A stretch of DNA of 64,000 nt from Flavivirga aquimarina (GTDB lineage Bacteria > Bacteroidota > Bacteroidia > Flavobacteriales > Flavobacteriaceae): NCBI RefSeq assembly GCF_030540835.1, contig NZ_JAUOEK010000120.1, positions 178,884 through 242,883 on the forward strand, in the 5' to 3' direction. Positions 54,683 to 63,918 of this stretch are shown piece by piece. The notes under the pieces were generated by a model. The model did no database searches, was not told the origin of the DNA, and saw nothing but the letters and a program-made list of their open reading frames with translations. The translations under genes were made by a program, and so were the position numbers. The number at the start of each line of letters is the position of its first letter. Position 1 is the first letter of the stretch.

Positions 54683-54884
54683 TGATTATCCTGTATTTTT
54701 TTGATGGTAGTTTGTTTTTATCTACAATCGATTTTAGTAAATCCTCTTGGCTATTGGTAAGGGTATAGCCAATTGGTAAAACAACTTCAAAATTGATATG
54801 ACTTACTAAAAGGTTACCATCATTTTGAAGTAAAAAGAGCGTTGTATCTCCAATCATTTGAGGTTTGTCCTGCTCTTGTTCCAT
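54675..54884 (-). CDS. hypothetical protein of the phage-like block
   Basis: 69 residues, MEQEQDKPQMIGDTTLFLLQ to KKYRIING. No domain recognised. It overlaps the collar gene by 8 bases and the gene before it by 31, as in tightly packed phage operons. No signal peptide. Confidence 0.55.
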   Translation of the reverse strand: MEQEQDKPQMIGDTTLFLLQNDGNLLVSHINFEVVLPIGYTLTNSQEDLLKSIVDKNKLPSKKYRIING

Positions 54885-55162
54885 AGCAATAGATCCTCAT
54901 AATTTGGTATCACATTTCTTAATACGATCCTTTTTTGGTAAGGGTCAAACCATTTGTTTATCAATGCCTGTAACTCGCACTTTTGAGACTTTACACTCGT
55001 TTCGTGATTATTGATAAACTCAATAAATTCATAGTGTATCTTTTGGAGCTGTGAGGCTATGATATTGGCTAATGCCATAAAGTTCGGTTTGCGCTGTCTT
55101 ATAGGCAAGAGCTGCACAAGAAGTTTATAAAAATCTATGTTGTAAAAATTCTGCATTAGCAT
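54854..55162 (-). CDS. hypothetical protein of the phage-like block
   Basis: 102 residues, helical: FYKLLVQLLPIRQRKPNFMAL near residue 11, FDPYQKRIVLRNVIPN near 70. The opening NFYNIDFYKLLVQLLPIRQR recalls tail or baseplate accessory proteins of Flavobacterium prophages, by memory only. Shares one base with the gene before it. Confidence 0.5.
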   Translation of the reverse strand: MLMQNFYNIDFYKLLVQLLPIRQRKPNFMALANIIASQLQKIHYEFIEFINNHETSVKSQKCELQALINKWFDPYQKRIVLRNVIPNYEDLLLWNKSRTNLK

Positions 55163-55365
55163 TAGTACTTTATGTAGTTGATTTGTAAATCTTCATCACT
55201 TATGTATAGATGACCAGCATAAGGTGTGTATCTACCATTTATTATCTGCCAGCTTATATCTCCATATCGGTATGCTGAGTGTGATACTTCAGCGATTTTT
55301 ACTGCTGGTAATTGCTGTAATGTATCGATCAATCTCATATCGATATACTCCTCATTAAAGTTCAA
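55162..55365 (-). CDS. small hypothetical protein of the phage-like block
   Basis: 67 residues, IDTLQQLPAVKIAEVSHSAY then YTPYAGHLYISDEDLQINYIKY. No recognised domain. 4-base overlap (ATGA) with the gene before it, so coupled. Confidence 0.5.
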   Translation of the reverse strand: MNFNEEYIDMRLIDTLQQLPAVKIAEVSHSAYRYGDISWQIINGRYTPYAGHLYISDEDLQINYIKY

Positions 55366-55769
55366 GTTTGATAAGTATGTTTGTATCGCCTCGCCTCCTT
55401 TACAGGTTCTTTTGAACTGTTTAACTCGATACCATTCTCATTTAAAAGTGTCGCATTATACCATACATCTAAGGTCAATTGTAAGTTATCAGGAACTTCA
55501 TTTCTGATGGTGATGGGTTGCTTATTAGTATTAGCAATCTTGATATATAAAGTAGATTTGTCACTCTCCTCAACTGCAACGGCAAATTTGATAATCTTAC
55601 TTTGTTCTATCTCGGCATCGGTTAACTGTGAATTATCATAATAATCCTTACCCTCTACCAGCTCATATCCATACTGAAAATCTAAAGCCTTTTGTTGGTA
55701 CCAGTTAGTGGTACGGCGTTCTTTCTCATTGGATTGAGATAGTACCTGCTCTTTGAATATTTCAAACAT
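55362..55769 (-). CDS. hypothetical protein, first gene of the phage-like block
   Basis: 135 residues, soluble and charged: MFEIFKEQVLSQSNEKERR, then beta-rich TLYIKIANTNKQPITIRNEV and LQLTLDVWYNATLLNENGIE. No family recognised. It starts the small minus-strand operon 55769-53903. No further phage genes (capsid, terminase, integrase) lie upstream of it. Confidence 0.5.
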   Translation of the reverse strand: MFEIFKEQVLSQSNEKERRTTNWYQQKALDFQYGYELVEGKDYYDNSQLTDAEIEQSKIIKFAVAVEESDKSTLYIKIANTNKQPITIRNEVPDNLQLTLDVWYNATLLNENGIELNSSKEPVKEARRYKHTYQT

Positions 55770-56080
55770 CTCACACAGGTTTATAAGGGCAAAACTAAAA
55801 GTTCCACAAAAAAAGGGCTTTAGCGAGTTTTTAATATTAATTTGGTTTTAACACATCAAGAGTTTATTATAAAAAGGGCGTGAAAAATGTTAATTTCCTT
55901 TTATTATGGGGCTTTTAGTTTCGCCTCTTATATTTGGCTTTAAAGATGCTCCCAATACCAATGTTTTTTTACTCATATTGTTAAAAAAATGTTAAGAATT
56001 ACAAATACAGTAACACAAATGTTCGTTTGTCGTCTACTAAATATATCAATCAATCAAAAAAACAAATCAGACTACTTCTA
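55770..56080. other. intergenic region between the phage-like block and a TonB-type receptor gene
   Basis: 311 bases, no ORF of note. It must carry promoters for the two divergent genes. A -7-like TATATTTG lies at 55929-55936 on the plus strand without a good -33. No repeat of the block's other boundary (51.4 kb) was found. Confidence 0.4.
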
Positions 56081-58561
56081 ATGAAAAAATCATTTTTGCT
56101 ATGCCTTTTATTGGTTACAATAACCATACAGGCGCATTCAACAGTTACGAAAAACAATGTTGACAAAACAGGGTCTATTACCGGAAAAGTATTAGACGCA
56201 ACGTTAAACCAACCCTTACCTTATGTAAATGTAGTCATTAAAAATGCATCCGGCGACATACTAACCGGTGGTATTACTTTAGATGACGGTACTTTTAAAA
56301 TTGAAAAAATAGCCGAAGGAAATATTATTGTAAACATTCAATACATAGGCTATAAAACGTATACAAAAAGCGTCACTCTTGGCAGAGGGAATTATAAAGT
56401 TAACTTAGGCAATATTCTACTTGAAGAAGAAACCGAAGGTTTAGATGCAGTTACTATAATTGCAGAAACATCAACAATACAGCAAAAAGTAGACAGAAAA
56501 GTTATCACTATTGGTAAAGACTTAACAACTGCTGGGGCATCGGCAAGTGATATTATGAATAATATTCCATCTGTAAACGTAGATCAACAAACTGGGAATA
56601 TTAGTCTTCGAGGCAACGAAAATGTACGCGTTATGATTGATGGTAAATTAAGTAATGTTCCAATTGCTCAATTATTAAAACAAATACCCTCGACTTCTAT
56701 TAAACAAATTGAATTAATAACAAACCCTTCAGCTAAATATAACCCAGAGGGTATGAGTGGTATTATCAATATTAAATTGCATAAAAACACACAACAAGGT
56801 TTTAATGGTAATTTTAATGTTGGGTTAACTAAAGAAATTTTTGCGAAATTCAACAGTTCAATCGATATGAACTATCGAAACGGAAAATTCAACTTTTACG
56901 GCAACTATGGAAACAATATTGGTAAATTTGATAACTTCGGAAATATTGAGCGTTTAGACGATAATTCAAGACAAGATTTTAAGTTTGGAAACAACAATAA
57001 ATCGCACTTATATAAAGTTGGTGTTGATTTTTATATGAATGACAAAAACACGCTATCATTCTTCACCAATCAAAATATCTTTGATGGTAGTGGTTTCGGC
57101 AATACTTTAATAAGTTTTCCTAGTGCTACTACACAAAGTCAGTTGTTTAACAATGTCTCCGACAATAATTCTGAACAATACAACTTAGCATATAAACATG
57201 AATTTAATGATGAAGATGAAACATTAGAAATTGAAATAGATTATAATGATTTCGGACAAAATGAAATTGCCAATTTTGACTTTGTTAATTTTAGCTTTCC
57301 ACCAAATTATGTTGACAATGTAGATACGGAACGCAATCAAACAACAGTTAATATAGACTATGTTAAACCTCTAAACGAAAAAATAAAAATTGAAGCAGGG
57401 TTACAAGCCCTTTTATTTGATTCTGATATAGGTTACATGTCTACAGGGCAAACGTTTTCTAGTGAAGGCGATATTATACCAACCCCTAGTACCGATTTTG
57501 AATACAATAGAGATATTTATTCTGCATACTTCACGTTTTCTAAAAAATTAGAAAAATGGAATTATCAAGTAGGAGCACGTATTGAACATGTTGATGAGAC
57601 TGCAGATGCCTTAAGCATTTTTAGTAACAATACTACAGAGTTAATCCCTTTTGAAAATGATTACTTTCAAGTATACCCATCTGCTTTTGTAACCTATACT
57701 GCTTCAGATAAAAACTCGTATCAATTGAGTTTTAGTCGTCGTGTCGACAGACCTGGTTTGCAACAAATAAATCCTATAAGAGAGTGGAGCACACCACGTG
57801 TTTCTTCTTTTGGAAACCCCGAACTCTTACCTCAATTTACTAATTCTATTGAGACAAACTACACCAGGCAATTAAAAAACGGTAGTATCACTGCTGGTGT
57901 TTTTTACAGAATTATTGAAGATAATATTAGTAGAGTTGTAAGAATAGATAGAACGAATATCCCTGCTGCAAATGCCATTTTATCTTTTGGTAATTTTGAC
58001 AATACTTCTGCTTTTGGTGTCGAATTATCGTCGAATTATCGCCCTACAAAATGGTGGAGCTTAAACGGAAGCTTTGATTTATACTCACAAACCCAAAATG
58101 GGATAACAGAATTTATAAATACTACCGATATAGAAAATGCCACTGAGGCTGATATTGAAAGCACAAAAACCGAGGTAACCAATGTTATATGGAATCTTAG
58201 ACTGTTTAATAATTTTAAGGTTTCAAAAAAATTAAGTTTATCCTTGTTTTCTATGTATCGAGGGGAAGAAAAAGGCATTCAATTTACCAGAAAACCTATG
58301 TTTACAGTTAATACTGGCCTTCGATATAGCTTCTTAGAAGATAATCGAGCTACTTTTAGTTTTAACTACAGTGATATATTAAATACGATGCAATTTGAAT
58401 TTGAAGCCCATACACCATTCCCAGCATTTGGAGATTTTAATTGGGAAAGTAATACATGGAATATTGCATTATCATACCGATTTGGAGGTGGTAAATACCG
58501 TGCTTTACGCAGAAAACAAAGAGATAATAATACAAAATCCGGAAGCGGAGGTTTCCTATAA
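56081..58561 (+). CDS. TonB-dependent receptor-like outer-membrane protein
   Basis: 826 residues from ATG 56081 (signal peptide MKKSFLLCLLLVTITIQAHS). A CarboxypepD_reg-like domain (GSITGKVLDATLNQPLPYVNV, about 30-110) is followed by a plug (VRVMIDGKLSN, IKQIELITNPSAKYNPEGMSGIINI) and a long beta-barrel (outer membrane beta-barrel family type) that ends in a glycine-rich basic tail. No SusD partner lies next to it. Probably uptake of an iron complex or other large nutrient; ligand unknown. Confidence 0.88.
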   Translation: MKKSFLLCLLLVTITIQAHSTVTKNNVDKTGSITGKVLDATLNQPLPYVNVVIKNASGDILTGGITLDDGTFKIEKIAEGNIIVNIQYIGYKTYTKSVTLGRGNYKVNLGNILLEEETEGLDAVTIIAETSTIQQKVDRKVITIGKDLTTAGASASDIMNNIPSVNVDQQTGNISLRGNENVRVMIDGKLSNVPIAQLLKQIPSTSIKQIELITNPSAKYNPEGMSGIINIKLHKNTQQGFNGNFNVGLTKEIFAKFNSSIDMNYRNGKFNFYGNYGNNIGKFDNFGNIERLDDNSRQDFKFGNNNKSHLYKVGVDFYMNDKNTLSFFTNQNIFDGSGFGNTLISFPSATTQSQLFNNVSDNNSEQYNLAYKHEFNDEDETLEIEIDYNDFGQNEIANFDFVNFSFPPNYVDNVDTERNQTTVNIDYVKPLNEKIKIEAGLQALLFDSDIGYMSTGQTFSSEGDIIPTPSTDFEYNRDIYSAYFTFSKKLEKWNYQVGARIEHVDETADALSIFSNNTTELIPFENDYFQVYPSAFVTYTASDKNSYQLSFSRRVDRPGLQQINPIREWSTPRVSSFGNPELLPQFTNSIETNYTRQLKNGSITAGVFYRIIEDNISRVVRIDRTNIPAANAILSFGNFDNTSAFGVELSSNYRPTKWWSLNGSFDLYSQTQNGITEFINTTDIENATEADIESTKTEVTNVIWNLRLFNNFKVSKKLSLSLFSMYRGEEKGIQFTRKPMFTVNTGLRYSFLEDNRATFSFNYSDILNTMQFEFEAHTPFPAFGDFNWESNTWNIALSYRFGGGKYRALRRKQRDNNTKSGSGGFL

Positions 58562-58620
58562 AAACATTTAGTAATCTGCATAATAGTTGATGGTTAATAT
58601 TTATGCCAGATTATTGAATA

Positions 58621-58652
58621 AAAAGCCCGAAGCTTTAAAGCTTTGGGCTTTT
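58621..58652 (+). terminator. Rho-independent terminator after the receptor gene
   Basis: AAAAGCCC(G)AAGCTT / AAGCTT(T)GGGCTTTT around a central AAGCTTTAAAGCTT palindrome, then T-rich sequence. Confidence 0.85.
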
Positions 58653-58798
58653 GCTTTTTTAAAAAATTACAAACACATACAATAAGCACAATAATTTAAC
58701 GTTAAACGTAATATACAATCTAACCAAAACGAAATAATTATTTAGAGTTAGTCGTCTATATGCATTAAAAAATTCGTGATAAAAGATTTGTATAATTA

Positions 58799-58828
58799 AA
58801 AAACTCGTTATTTATATTTCGAGTTTTT
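58799..58828 (+). terminator. hairpin with T run
   Basis: AAAAACTCG / CGAGTTTTT with a 12-base loop and further T residues. Confidence 0.6.
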
Positions 58829-58841
58829 TTTATTAGTGAAC

Positions 58842-59009
58842 TCATCTTGACTTTTTGTTTTTAACCGAAAATGAGATAAAATTTGTTCAGATGAGACACT
58901 TTTTGAAAAGCATAGCATCGCTAAGCATAAAAAAAGTAACGAAATATGGGCGAATTTTAGCCGTTCCTGCCGGCAGGCAGGTTTTAGGAAACAGAAAAAG
59001 TCAAGATGA
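58842..59009. repeat. 168-base inverted-repeat element
   Basis: 15-base perfect ends TCATCTTGACTTTTT and AAAAAGTCAAGATGA, extended imperfectly. The middle holds CCTGCCGGCAGGCAGG (58966-58981), a core also seen in altered form at 60546-60562. No coding capacity. Confidence 0.65.
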
Positions 59010-59138
59010 TTTCTATGTTAAAAAAAGTTAAATAATAGAAGTTTATGCAATAATATAAGACTTTGCTCGTCTAACTTATAAGACAGACATTCTTCACAAT
59101 TGGTTAGTGTTAGTTTAAAGTCGGTTAATAGCTAAGAA

Positions 59139-59167
59139 AAACCCGAAACTAAATAAGTTTCGGGTTT
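59139..59167. terminator. bidirectional terminator near fabH
   Basis: AAACCCGAAACT / AGTTTCGGGTTT with a 5-base loop and A/T runs either side. Confidence 0.85.
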
Positions 59168-59193
59168 TTTGTTTTTTATGTTTAGAATATGAG

Positions 59194-59214
59194 ATCCTGA
59201 AACAAGTTCAGGAT
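59194..59214. repeat. REP-like palindrome
   Basis: ATCCTGAA-ACAAG-TTCAGGAT just after the fabH stop. Confidence 0.7.
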
Positions 59215-59221
59215 GATGCCA

Positions 59222-60226
59222 TCACCATTTAATAATAGCACTACCCCATGTAAAGCCACTACCAAATGCAGCTAGTACGACATGGTCTCCAGCTTTTATT
59301 TTATTTTCTTCCCAAGCCTCAGTTAAAGCAATAATAACAGATGCAGCTGTAGTATTGCCATAGTTCATAATGTTATTAAATACTTGATCGTCTCTTAAAG
59401 CAAATTTCTTTTGAATAAATTGCGCAATTCGTAAATTAGCTTGATGTGGTATTAAAAGGTCTATATCCTCTTTCTGCAAGCCATTCTTCATTAAACCCTC
59501 CATAATAACTTCGCTAAAACGTACCACAGCATGTTTAAAAACAAACGTACCATCCATATAAGGAAAGTATGATAAATCTTCTTCTTTAGATTCTAAAATT
59601 TGCGGAACCCAATGCTTTATACTTGGAGATTCTACAATAAGTTTATCGGCATATTTCCCTTCGCTGTGCAAGTGTGTAGACAAAACGCCTTTCGTTGTAT
59701 CTTTTTCTCTAGATAGCACACAAGCCCCTGCTCCATCGCCAAAAATAACCGACACACCTCGTCCTCTCGTTGTTTTATCTAATCCATTACTATGATATTC
59801 TGCTCCTATAACAAGAATATTTTTATACATCCCAGTTTTAATAAATTGATCGGCAACAGATATCGCATACACAAAACCAGAACATTGATTTCTAATATCG
59901 ATAGCTCCAATATTCTTCATATCAAGCATGTCTTGAATCTGTACGCCACAACCCGGAAAATAATAATCTGGTGTCATGGTTGCAAACACAATAAAATCGA
60001 TAGCATCTTTGGTTACCCCAGAACGTTCAATGGCAATTCTAGCAGCTTTGGCTCCCATAATAGCAGACGTATCGTTAGTGCCTTCTTTTATCCAACGGCG
60101 CTCTTTTATACCAGTACGTTCCTGTATCCATTCATCATTGGTATCCATTAACTTAGACAAGTCGTTATTCGTTACAACATTATCCGGAAGGTACTTTCCT
60201 AAGCCTATTATTTTCGAATTATACAT
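59222..60226 (-). CDS. fabH: 3-oxoacyl-ACP synthase III
   Basis: 334 residues from ATG 60226 (MYNSKIIGLGKYLPDNVVTN), the normal FabH length; the open frame extends 18 codons further but lacks similarity there. Catalytic Cys in RNQCSGFVYAIS near residue 115, His in LLIPHQANLRIAQF near 260, Asn in NNIMNYGNTTAAS near 290. Starts fatty-acid synthesis by joining acyl-CoA and malonyl-ACP. A role as a second, paralogous KAS III for special lipids cannot be excluded. Confidence 0.93.
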   Translation of the reverse strand: MYNSKIIGLGKYLPDNVVTNNDLSKLMDTNDEWIQERTGIKERRWIKEGTNDTSAIMGAKAARIAIERSGVTKDAIDFIVFATMTPDYYFPGCGVQIQDMLDMKNIGAIDIRNQCSGFVYAISVADQFIKTGMYKNILVIGAEYHSNGLDKTTRGRGVSVIFGDGAGACVLSREKDTTKGVLSTHLHSEGKYADKLIVESPSIKHWVPQILESKEEDLSYFPYMDGTFVFKHAVVRFSEVIMEGLMKNGLQKEDIDLLIPHQANLRIAQFIQKKFALRDDQVFNNIMNYGNTTAASVIIALTEAWEENKIKAGDHVVLAAFGSGFTWGSAIIKW

Positions 60227-60598
60227 AGTATTTTTTACTTTAGGTAATAGCAAAATACAATAAGTGCCATTAAATTCCAATTATTAAAAAATGAAACCTC
60301 AAAAAACCAATCCAAATAAAAAATTCTAACAATCATGCTCAAAACATTAAAAACTAACATATTTAAGAGCTAAAGTTTTTGGGTTAAGCCTTTAAATTTG
60401 GACTTTAGAATTCGAAAATTACTTTTCGTCAGAAAAGTTGTGTCAGTTTGTCACATTTTAACTCTTGGTACTTTTTTTGTCTAATTCATAAAGACGTTAA
60501 ATTAAATATAAACCATTTTCTGCCGGAGTTTATCTTGAGCACCCGCCTGCCGGACGTGCAGGTAAACAAAAGGAGGAAATAACAATAAATTATTCATT
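60227..60598. other. intergenic region between fabH and htpG
   Basis: 372 bases without a gene, divergent promoters expected. CCTGC-CGGACGT-GCAGG at 60546-60562 is a degraded relative of the palindrome at 58966. AAAGGAGGAA at 60568-60577 looks like a Shine-Dalgarno sequence but is 21 bases from the htpG ATG, too far to act directly. Confidence 0.5.
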
Positions 60599-62512
60599 AT
60601 GACAAAAGGAAATATTAATGTTTCGGTAGAGAATATCTTTCCTCTCATTAAAAAATTCTTATACAGTGACCACGAAATTTTTCTACGTGAGCTAATTAGT
60701 AATGCTACAGATGCTACTTTAAAATTAAAACACCTTACTAATGTAGGTGATGCCAAGGTTGAATATGGAAACCCTCAAATAGAAGTTAAGGTCGACAAAG
60801 AGGGCAAAAAACTTCATATTATAGATCAAGGTTTAGGTATGACCGCAGAAGAGGTTGAAAAATACATCAATCAGGTCGCTTTTTCTGGAGCAGAAGAATT
60901 TTTAGATAAATACAAAGATTCTGCTAAAGATTCTGGAATTATTGGTCATTTTGGTCTTGGTTTCTATTCAGCTTTTATGGTGGCCGAAAAAGTTGAGATT
61001 ATAACAAAATCTCATCAAGATGAGCCGGCAGCACATTGGGCATGCGATGGTTCGCCCGAATTCACTTTAGAAGCATCAGATAAAACAGATAGAGGTACAG
61101 AAATCATTCTACATATTGCAGAAGATTCTACCGAGTTTTTAGAAGAATCTCGTATTAGCGAATTGCTTTTAAAGTATAATAAGTTTATGCCTATTCCAAT
61201 TAAATTTGGAACTAAAGAAATAAACGATCCAGAGCACGAACCTAAAACGACAAAAGATAAAGACGGTAAAGAAACGACCGAACCTCATAGACAAATTACG
61301 GTAGATAACATTATAAACAACCCGAATCCGGCATGGACCAAACAACCAGCCGATTTAGAAGATCAAAACTATAAAGACTTTTACCGCGAATTGTATCCTA
61401 TGCAATTTGAAGAGCCTTTATTCAACATTCACTTAAATGTAGATTACCCGTTTAATTTAACCGGTATTTTATATTTCCCTAAAATGGGACAGGATTTAAA
61501 CATCCAGAAAGACAAAATACAACTGTATCAAAACCAGGTTTTTGTAACCGATAATGTAGAAGGTATAGTGCCAGAATTTTTAACCATGTTACGTGGTGTT
61601 ATTGATTCTCCAGACATTCCATTAAACGTATCTCGTAGTTATTTACAAGCCGATGGTGCCGTAAAAAAGATCTCTTCTTACATTACCAGAAAAGTAGCCG
61701 ATAAATTAAAATCACTGTTTAACAACAGTCGTGAAGATTTTGAAGCAAAATGGAACGATATTAAAATCGTGATAGAATACGGAATGCTTTCCGAAGAAAA
61801 GTTCTTTGAAAAAGCAGATACTTTTGCATTGTATCCAACGGTAGATGGTTCTTATTACACCTACGAAGAGTTATTCAACAAAATAAAAGCAAAACAAACC
61901 GATAAAGACGACAAGTTGGTGATTCTTTATGCATCAGATAAAGACGCACAACACAGTTATATTGAAACTGCCAAAGCAAAAGATTACGAAGTGTTGTTAT
62001 TAGATTCTCCTATTGTATCACACTTAATACAAAAACTAGAATCGGCTAAAGAAAATGTAACATTTGCACGTGTAGATGGCGACCATATCGATAATTTAAT
62101 TAAGAAAGACGACACCACTATTTCTAAATTAGACGAAGACCAGAAAAAAGCTTTAGACGAGGTTTTAAAAGAAGTAATTCCTTCAGAGAAATTCATGGTA
62201 CAACTAGAAGCTATGGATAGCGATGCATCGCCTTTTATTATTACTCAACCGGAGTTTATGCGTCGTATGAAAGAAATGCAAGCTACCGGAGGTGGTGGCG
62301 GTATGTTTGGTATGGGTAACATGCCAGAAATGTACAACTTGGTGGTTAATACAAATTCTGCTTTAGTAGGTGAGATTTTAGAAACCAAAACTAAAAAGAA
62401 ACAAGAGCGTTTAATTAACCAAAGCTTAGATTTGGCACGTTTATCTCAAGGTCTTTTAAAAGGCGAAGAGTTAACAAACTTTATTAAGCGTAGTTATGAG
62501 ATGATCAAGTAG
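60599..62512 (+). CDS. htpG: chaperone HtpG (Hsp90 family)
   Basis: 637 residues. N-terminal GHKL ATP site: LRELISNATDATLKL near residue 30, IIDQGLGMTAEEV near 74, GIIGHFGLGFYSAFMV near 113. Middle domain and C-terminal dimer region complete; GGGGGMFGMGNM near 565. Starts at ATG 60599. Cytoplasmic ATP-dependent chaperone. Confidence 0.96.
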   Translation: MTKGNINVSVENIFPLIKKFLYSDHEIFLRELISNATDATLKLKHLTNVGDAKVEYGNPQIEVKVDKEGKKLHIIDQGLGMTAEEVEKYINQVAFSGAEEFLDKYKDSAKDSGIIGHFGLGFYSAFMVAEKVEIITKSHQDEPAAHWACDGSPEFTLEASDKTDRGTEIILHIAEDSTEFLEESRISELLLKYNKFMPIPIKFGTKEINDPEHEPKTTKDKDGKETTEPHRQITVDNIINNPNPAWTKQPADLEDQNYKDFYRELYPMQFEEPLFNIHLNVDYPFNLTGILYFPKMGQDLNIQKDKIQLYQNQVFVTDNVEGIVPEFLTMLRGVIDSPDIPLNVSRSYLQADGAVKKISSYITRKVADKLKSLFNNSREDFEAKWNDIKIVIEYGMLSEEKFFEKADTFALYPTVDGSYYTYEELFNKIKAKQTDKDDKLVILYASDKDAQHSYIETAKAKDYEVLLLDSPIVSHLIQKLESAKENVTFARVDGDHIDNLIKKDDTTISKLDEDQKKALDEVLKEVIPSEKFMVQLEAMDSDASPFIITQPEFMRRMKEMQATGGGGGMFGMGNMPEMYNLVVNTNSALVGEILETKTKKKQERLINQSLDLARLSQGLLKGEELTNFIKRSYEMIK

Positions 62513-62838
62513 CTTCGACTACGCTCAGCTACCGAGCTGTCATTCCTGTGTGGTCACTGAGCGAAGCCGAAGTGAAGGCAGGAATCTCATGAAGCTTATC
62601 TAAAACATTTTCGCTTTCGCGGAAACCCATAAAACCAAAACCACTTTGTACAAACAAGGTGGTTTTTTATTTATTTGTACGAAAATTTTTATAAATTTGC
62701 TCGACTTCAGATATAAAAGCAACTTATAATAAGCTTATTTAAGCATTAAAACAGTTTTATATCAAGTCACTATAAATAAAACAAAAACTTAAAGTTCGGA
62801 ATATATACGAACTTTACATATATTTGTATAAGTAAATA
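62513..62838. other. 326-base region with REP-like repeats before higBA
   Basis: Holds an imperfect palindrome (GCTTCGACTACGCTCAG...CTGAGCGAAGCCGAAG, about 62514-62573), a 29-base sequence at 62608-62636 repeated at 63806-63834, a hairpin AAAACCACTTTGT / ACAAGGTGGTTTT near 62637-62666 likely acting as a terminator, and the higBA operator. No ORF. Confidence 0.65.
62791..62826 (+). promoter_or_regulatory. higBA operator and -7 box
   Basis: AAAGTTCG-N9-CGAACTTT, an 8-base perfect inverted repeat at 62791-62815, is followed at once by TATATTTG (62819-62826), 13 bases before the higB ATG. Binding of the HigA protein would block the promoter. Confidence 0.7.
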
Positions 62839-63177
62839 ATGAGATTAACTAATAAGAAAACTCTAGAGAAGTTTAAAAGAAAAAATAAAGGAAATATTAA
62901 TTTAGCTAGAGCTGTTGATAAACTTATTGAAGATATTGAAGAAAATGATTGGAAAAATCAAACCGAGCTAAATAGGTCAAGGTCTGATGCAGATTGTGTA
63001 CATAGTGATGGTTTTTATTTTTTCAATATATCTGTTCATAGAACAATGATTCTAATTGAATTTGATGATGGAGAAGCATCTGTTGTTTGGTTAGGAAATC
63101 ATAAAGAATATGAAAGTCTATTTAAAAATAATAAGGGCACAATTAAAAAATGGTTAAAATCTAATAATTGGATTTAA
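62839..63177 (+). CDS. higB: HigB-type toxin
   Basis: 112 residues. RLTNKKTLEKFKRKNKG and the C-terminal ASVVWLGNHKEYESLF match the HigB_toxin family (PF09907-like) of ribosome-dependent mRNA interferases. Toxin-first order, with the antitoxin 6 bases downstream, is typical for higBA. Confidence 0.85.
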   Translation: MRLTNKKTLEKFKRKNKGNINLARAVDKLIEDIEENDWKNQTELNRSRSDADCVHSDGFYFFNISVHRTMILIEFDDGEASVVWLGNHKEYESLFKNNKGTIKKWLKSNNWI

Positions 63178-63183
63178 AAAATT

Positions 63184-63744
63184 ATGAAAACACAATTAGA
63201 CATCATAGAATTAATTGAACTTGGAGAAATCAAAAATGAATTAGATTTTGAAAGAGCTTTAATTGCAGATAGAAAGTTAAGAGTGCTTTCTAAAGAGAAT
63301 CCAAAGTTTAAAACGCTTCGAAAAAAGCTGAAAGATTTAATTGAAGCCTATGAAAATAAAAATTGGTCTCCAGATTCAAGAATTAGCAATGAAAAATTAC
63401 GTGAAAGTGATGTAGCCGAATTAATTGCCGAAAAAGAAAGACAATTTATTGAAAAAAGAAAAAAATTAATAAAAGCTAAACTAAAAAAGCTAAATTTAAA
63501 TCAACAAGATTTTGGAGTCATTTTAGGACATAGAAGTAAATCCTATATTTCAGAACTAATGAATGGTATATGCCCTTTCTCTTTAAAAGATTTAATAATT
63601 ATTAATAGACTTTTTAAAATTGATTTAACAGATTTAGTCCCTACTTTTTTACCACAAACTGAACGGGTAAAAATAAGAACTTCTATTAAAAAACTCGAAA
63701 ACCCAAAACTTAAATTAAGCAAAGAAGATTTTGTTTTAGTATAA
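63184..63744 (+). CDS. higA: HigA-type antitoxin, helix-turn-helix protein
   Basis: 186 residues, larger than the usual 90-140. An N-terminal part of about 90 residues (TLRKKLKDLIEAYENKNW) probably binds the toxin; the HTH is at KLNLNQQDFGVILGHRSKSYISELMNG, about 98-125. The last 30 residues are basic. It should neutralise HigB and repress at the upstream inverted repeat. Confidence 0.85.
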   Translation: MKTQLDIIELIELGEIKNELDFERALIADRKLRVLSKENPKFKTLRKKLKDLIEAYENKNWSPDSRISNEKLRESDVAELIAEKERQFIEKRKKLIKAKLKKLNLNQQDFGVILGHRSKSYISELMNGICPFSLKDLIIINRLFKIDLTDLVPTFLPQTERVKIRTSIKKLENPKLKLSKEDFVLV

Positions 63745-63805
63745 ATACTACTTAACAAATTTCTGTATAGCGCATAGCTACCAACTCATCATATAAACTA
63801 AAATG

Positions 63806-63834
63806 TTTTCGCTTTCGCGGAAACCCATAAAACC
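63806..63834 (+). repeat. 29-base direct repeat, second copy
   Basis: Identical to 62608-62636. The two copies bracket the higBA pair at a distance of about 1.2 kb. Confidence 0.85.
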
Positions 63835-63885
63835 CGATAGCGCGGACTCGATAGCGCGTATTTGTAATCCGTGCCCTACTTATCC
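63835..63885 (+). repeat. RAYT-associated repeat
   Basis: Two GATAGCGCG units separated by GACTC, then TATTTGTAATCCGTGCCC; similar repeats stand before REP-associated transposases in Flavobacteriaceae, by memory. Confidence 0.55.
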
Positions 63886-63918
63886 AATTAATTTTATACT
63901 TTGTAGAAAAATTAAAAT

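Larger units (their letters stand above)
58562..59221. other. 660-base intergenic region with terminators and repeats
   Basis: No gene seen. It holds the receptor gene terminator, a second hairpin with T run (58799-58828), a 168-base inverted-repeat element (58842-59009), a bidirectional terminator (59139-59167) and a REP-like palindrome (59194-59214). Confidence 0.7.

Noticed and set aside
60568..60577. Shine-Dalgarno for htpG
   Set aside because: AAAGGAGGAA is about 21 bases from the ATG, beyond working distance, and such sites are little used in Bacteroidetes.
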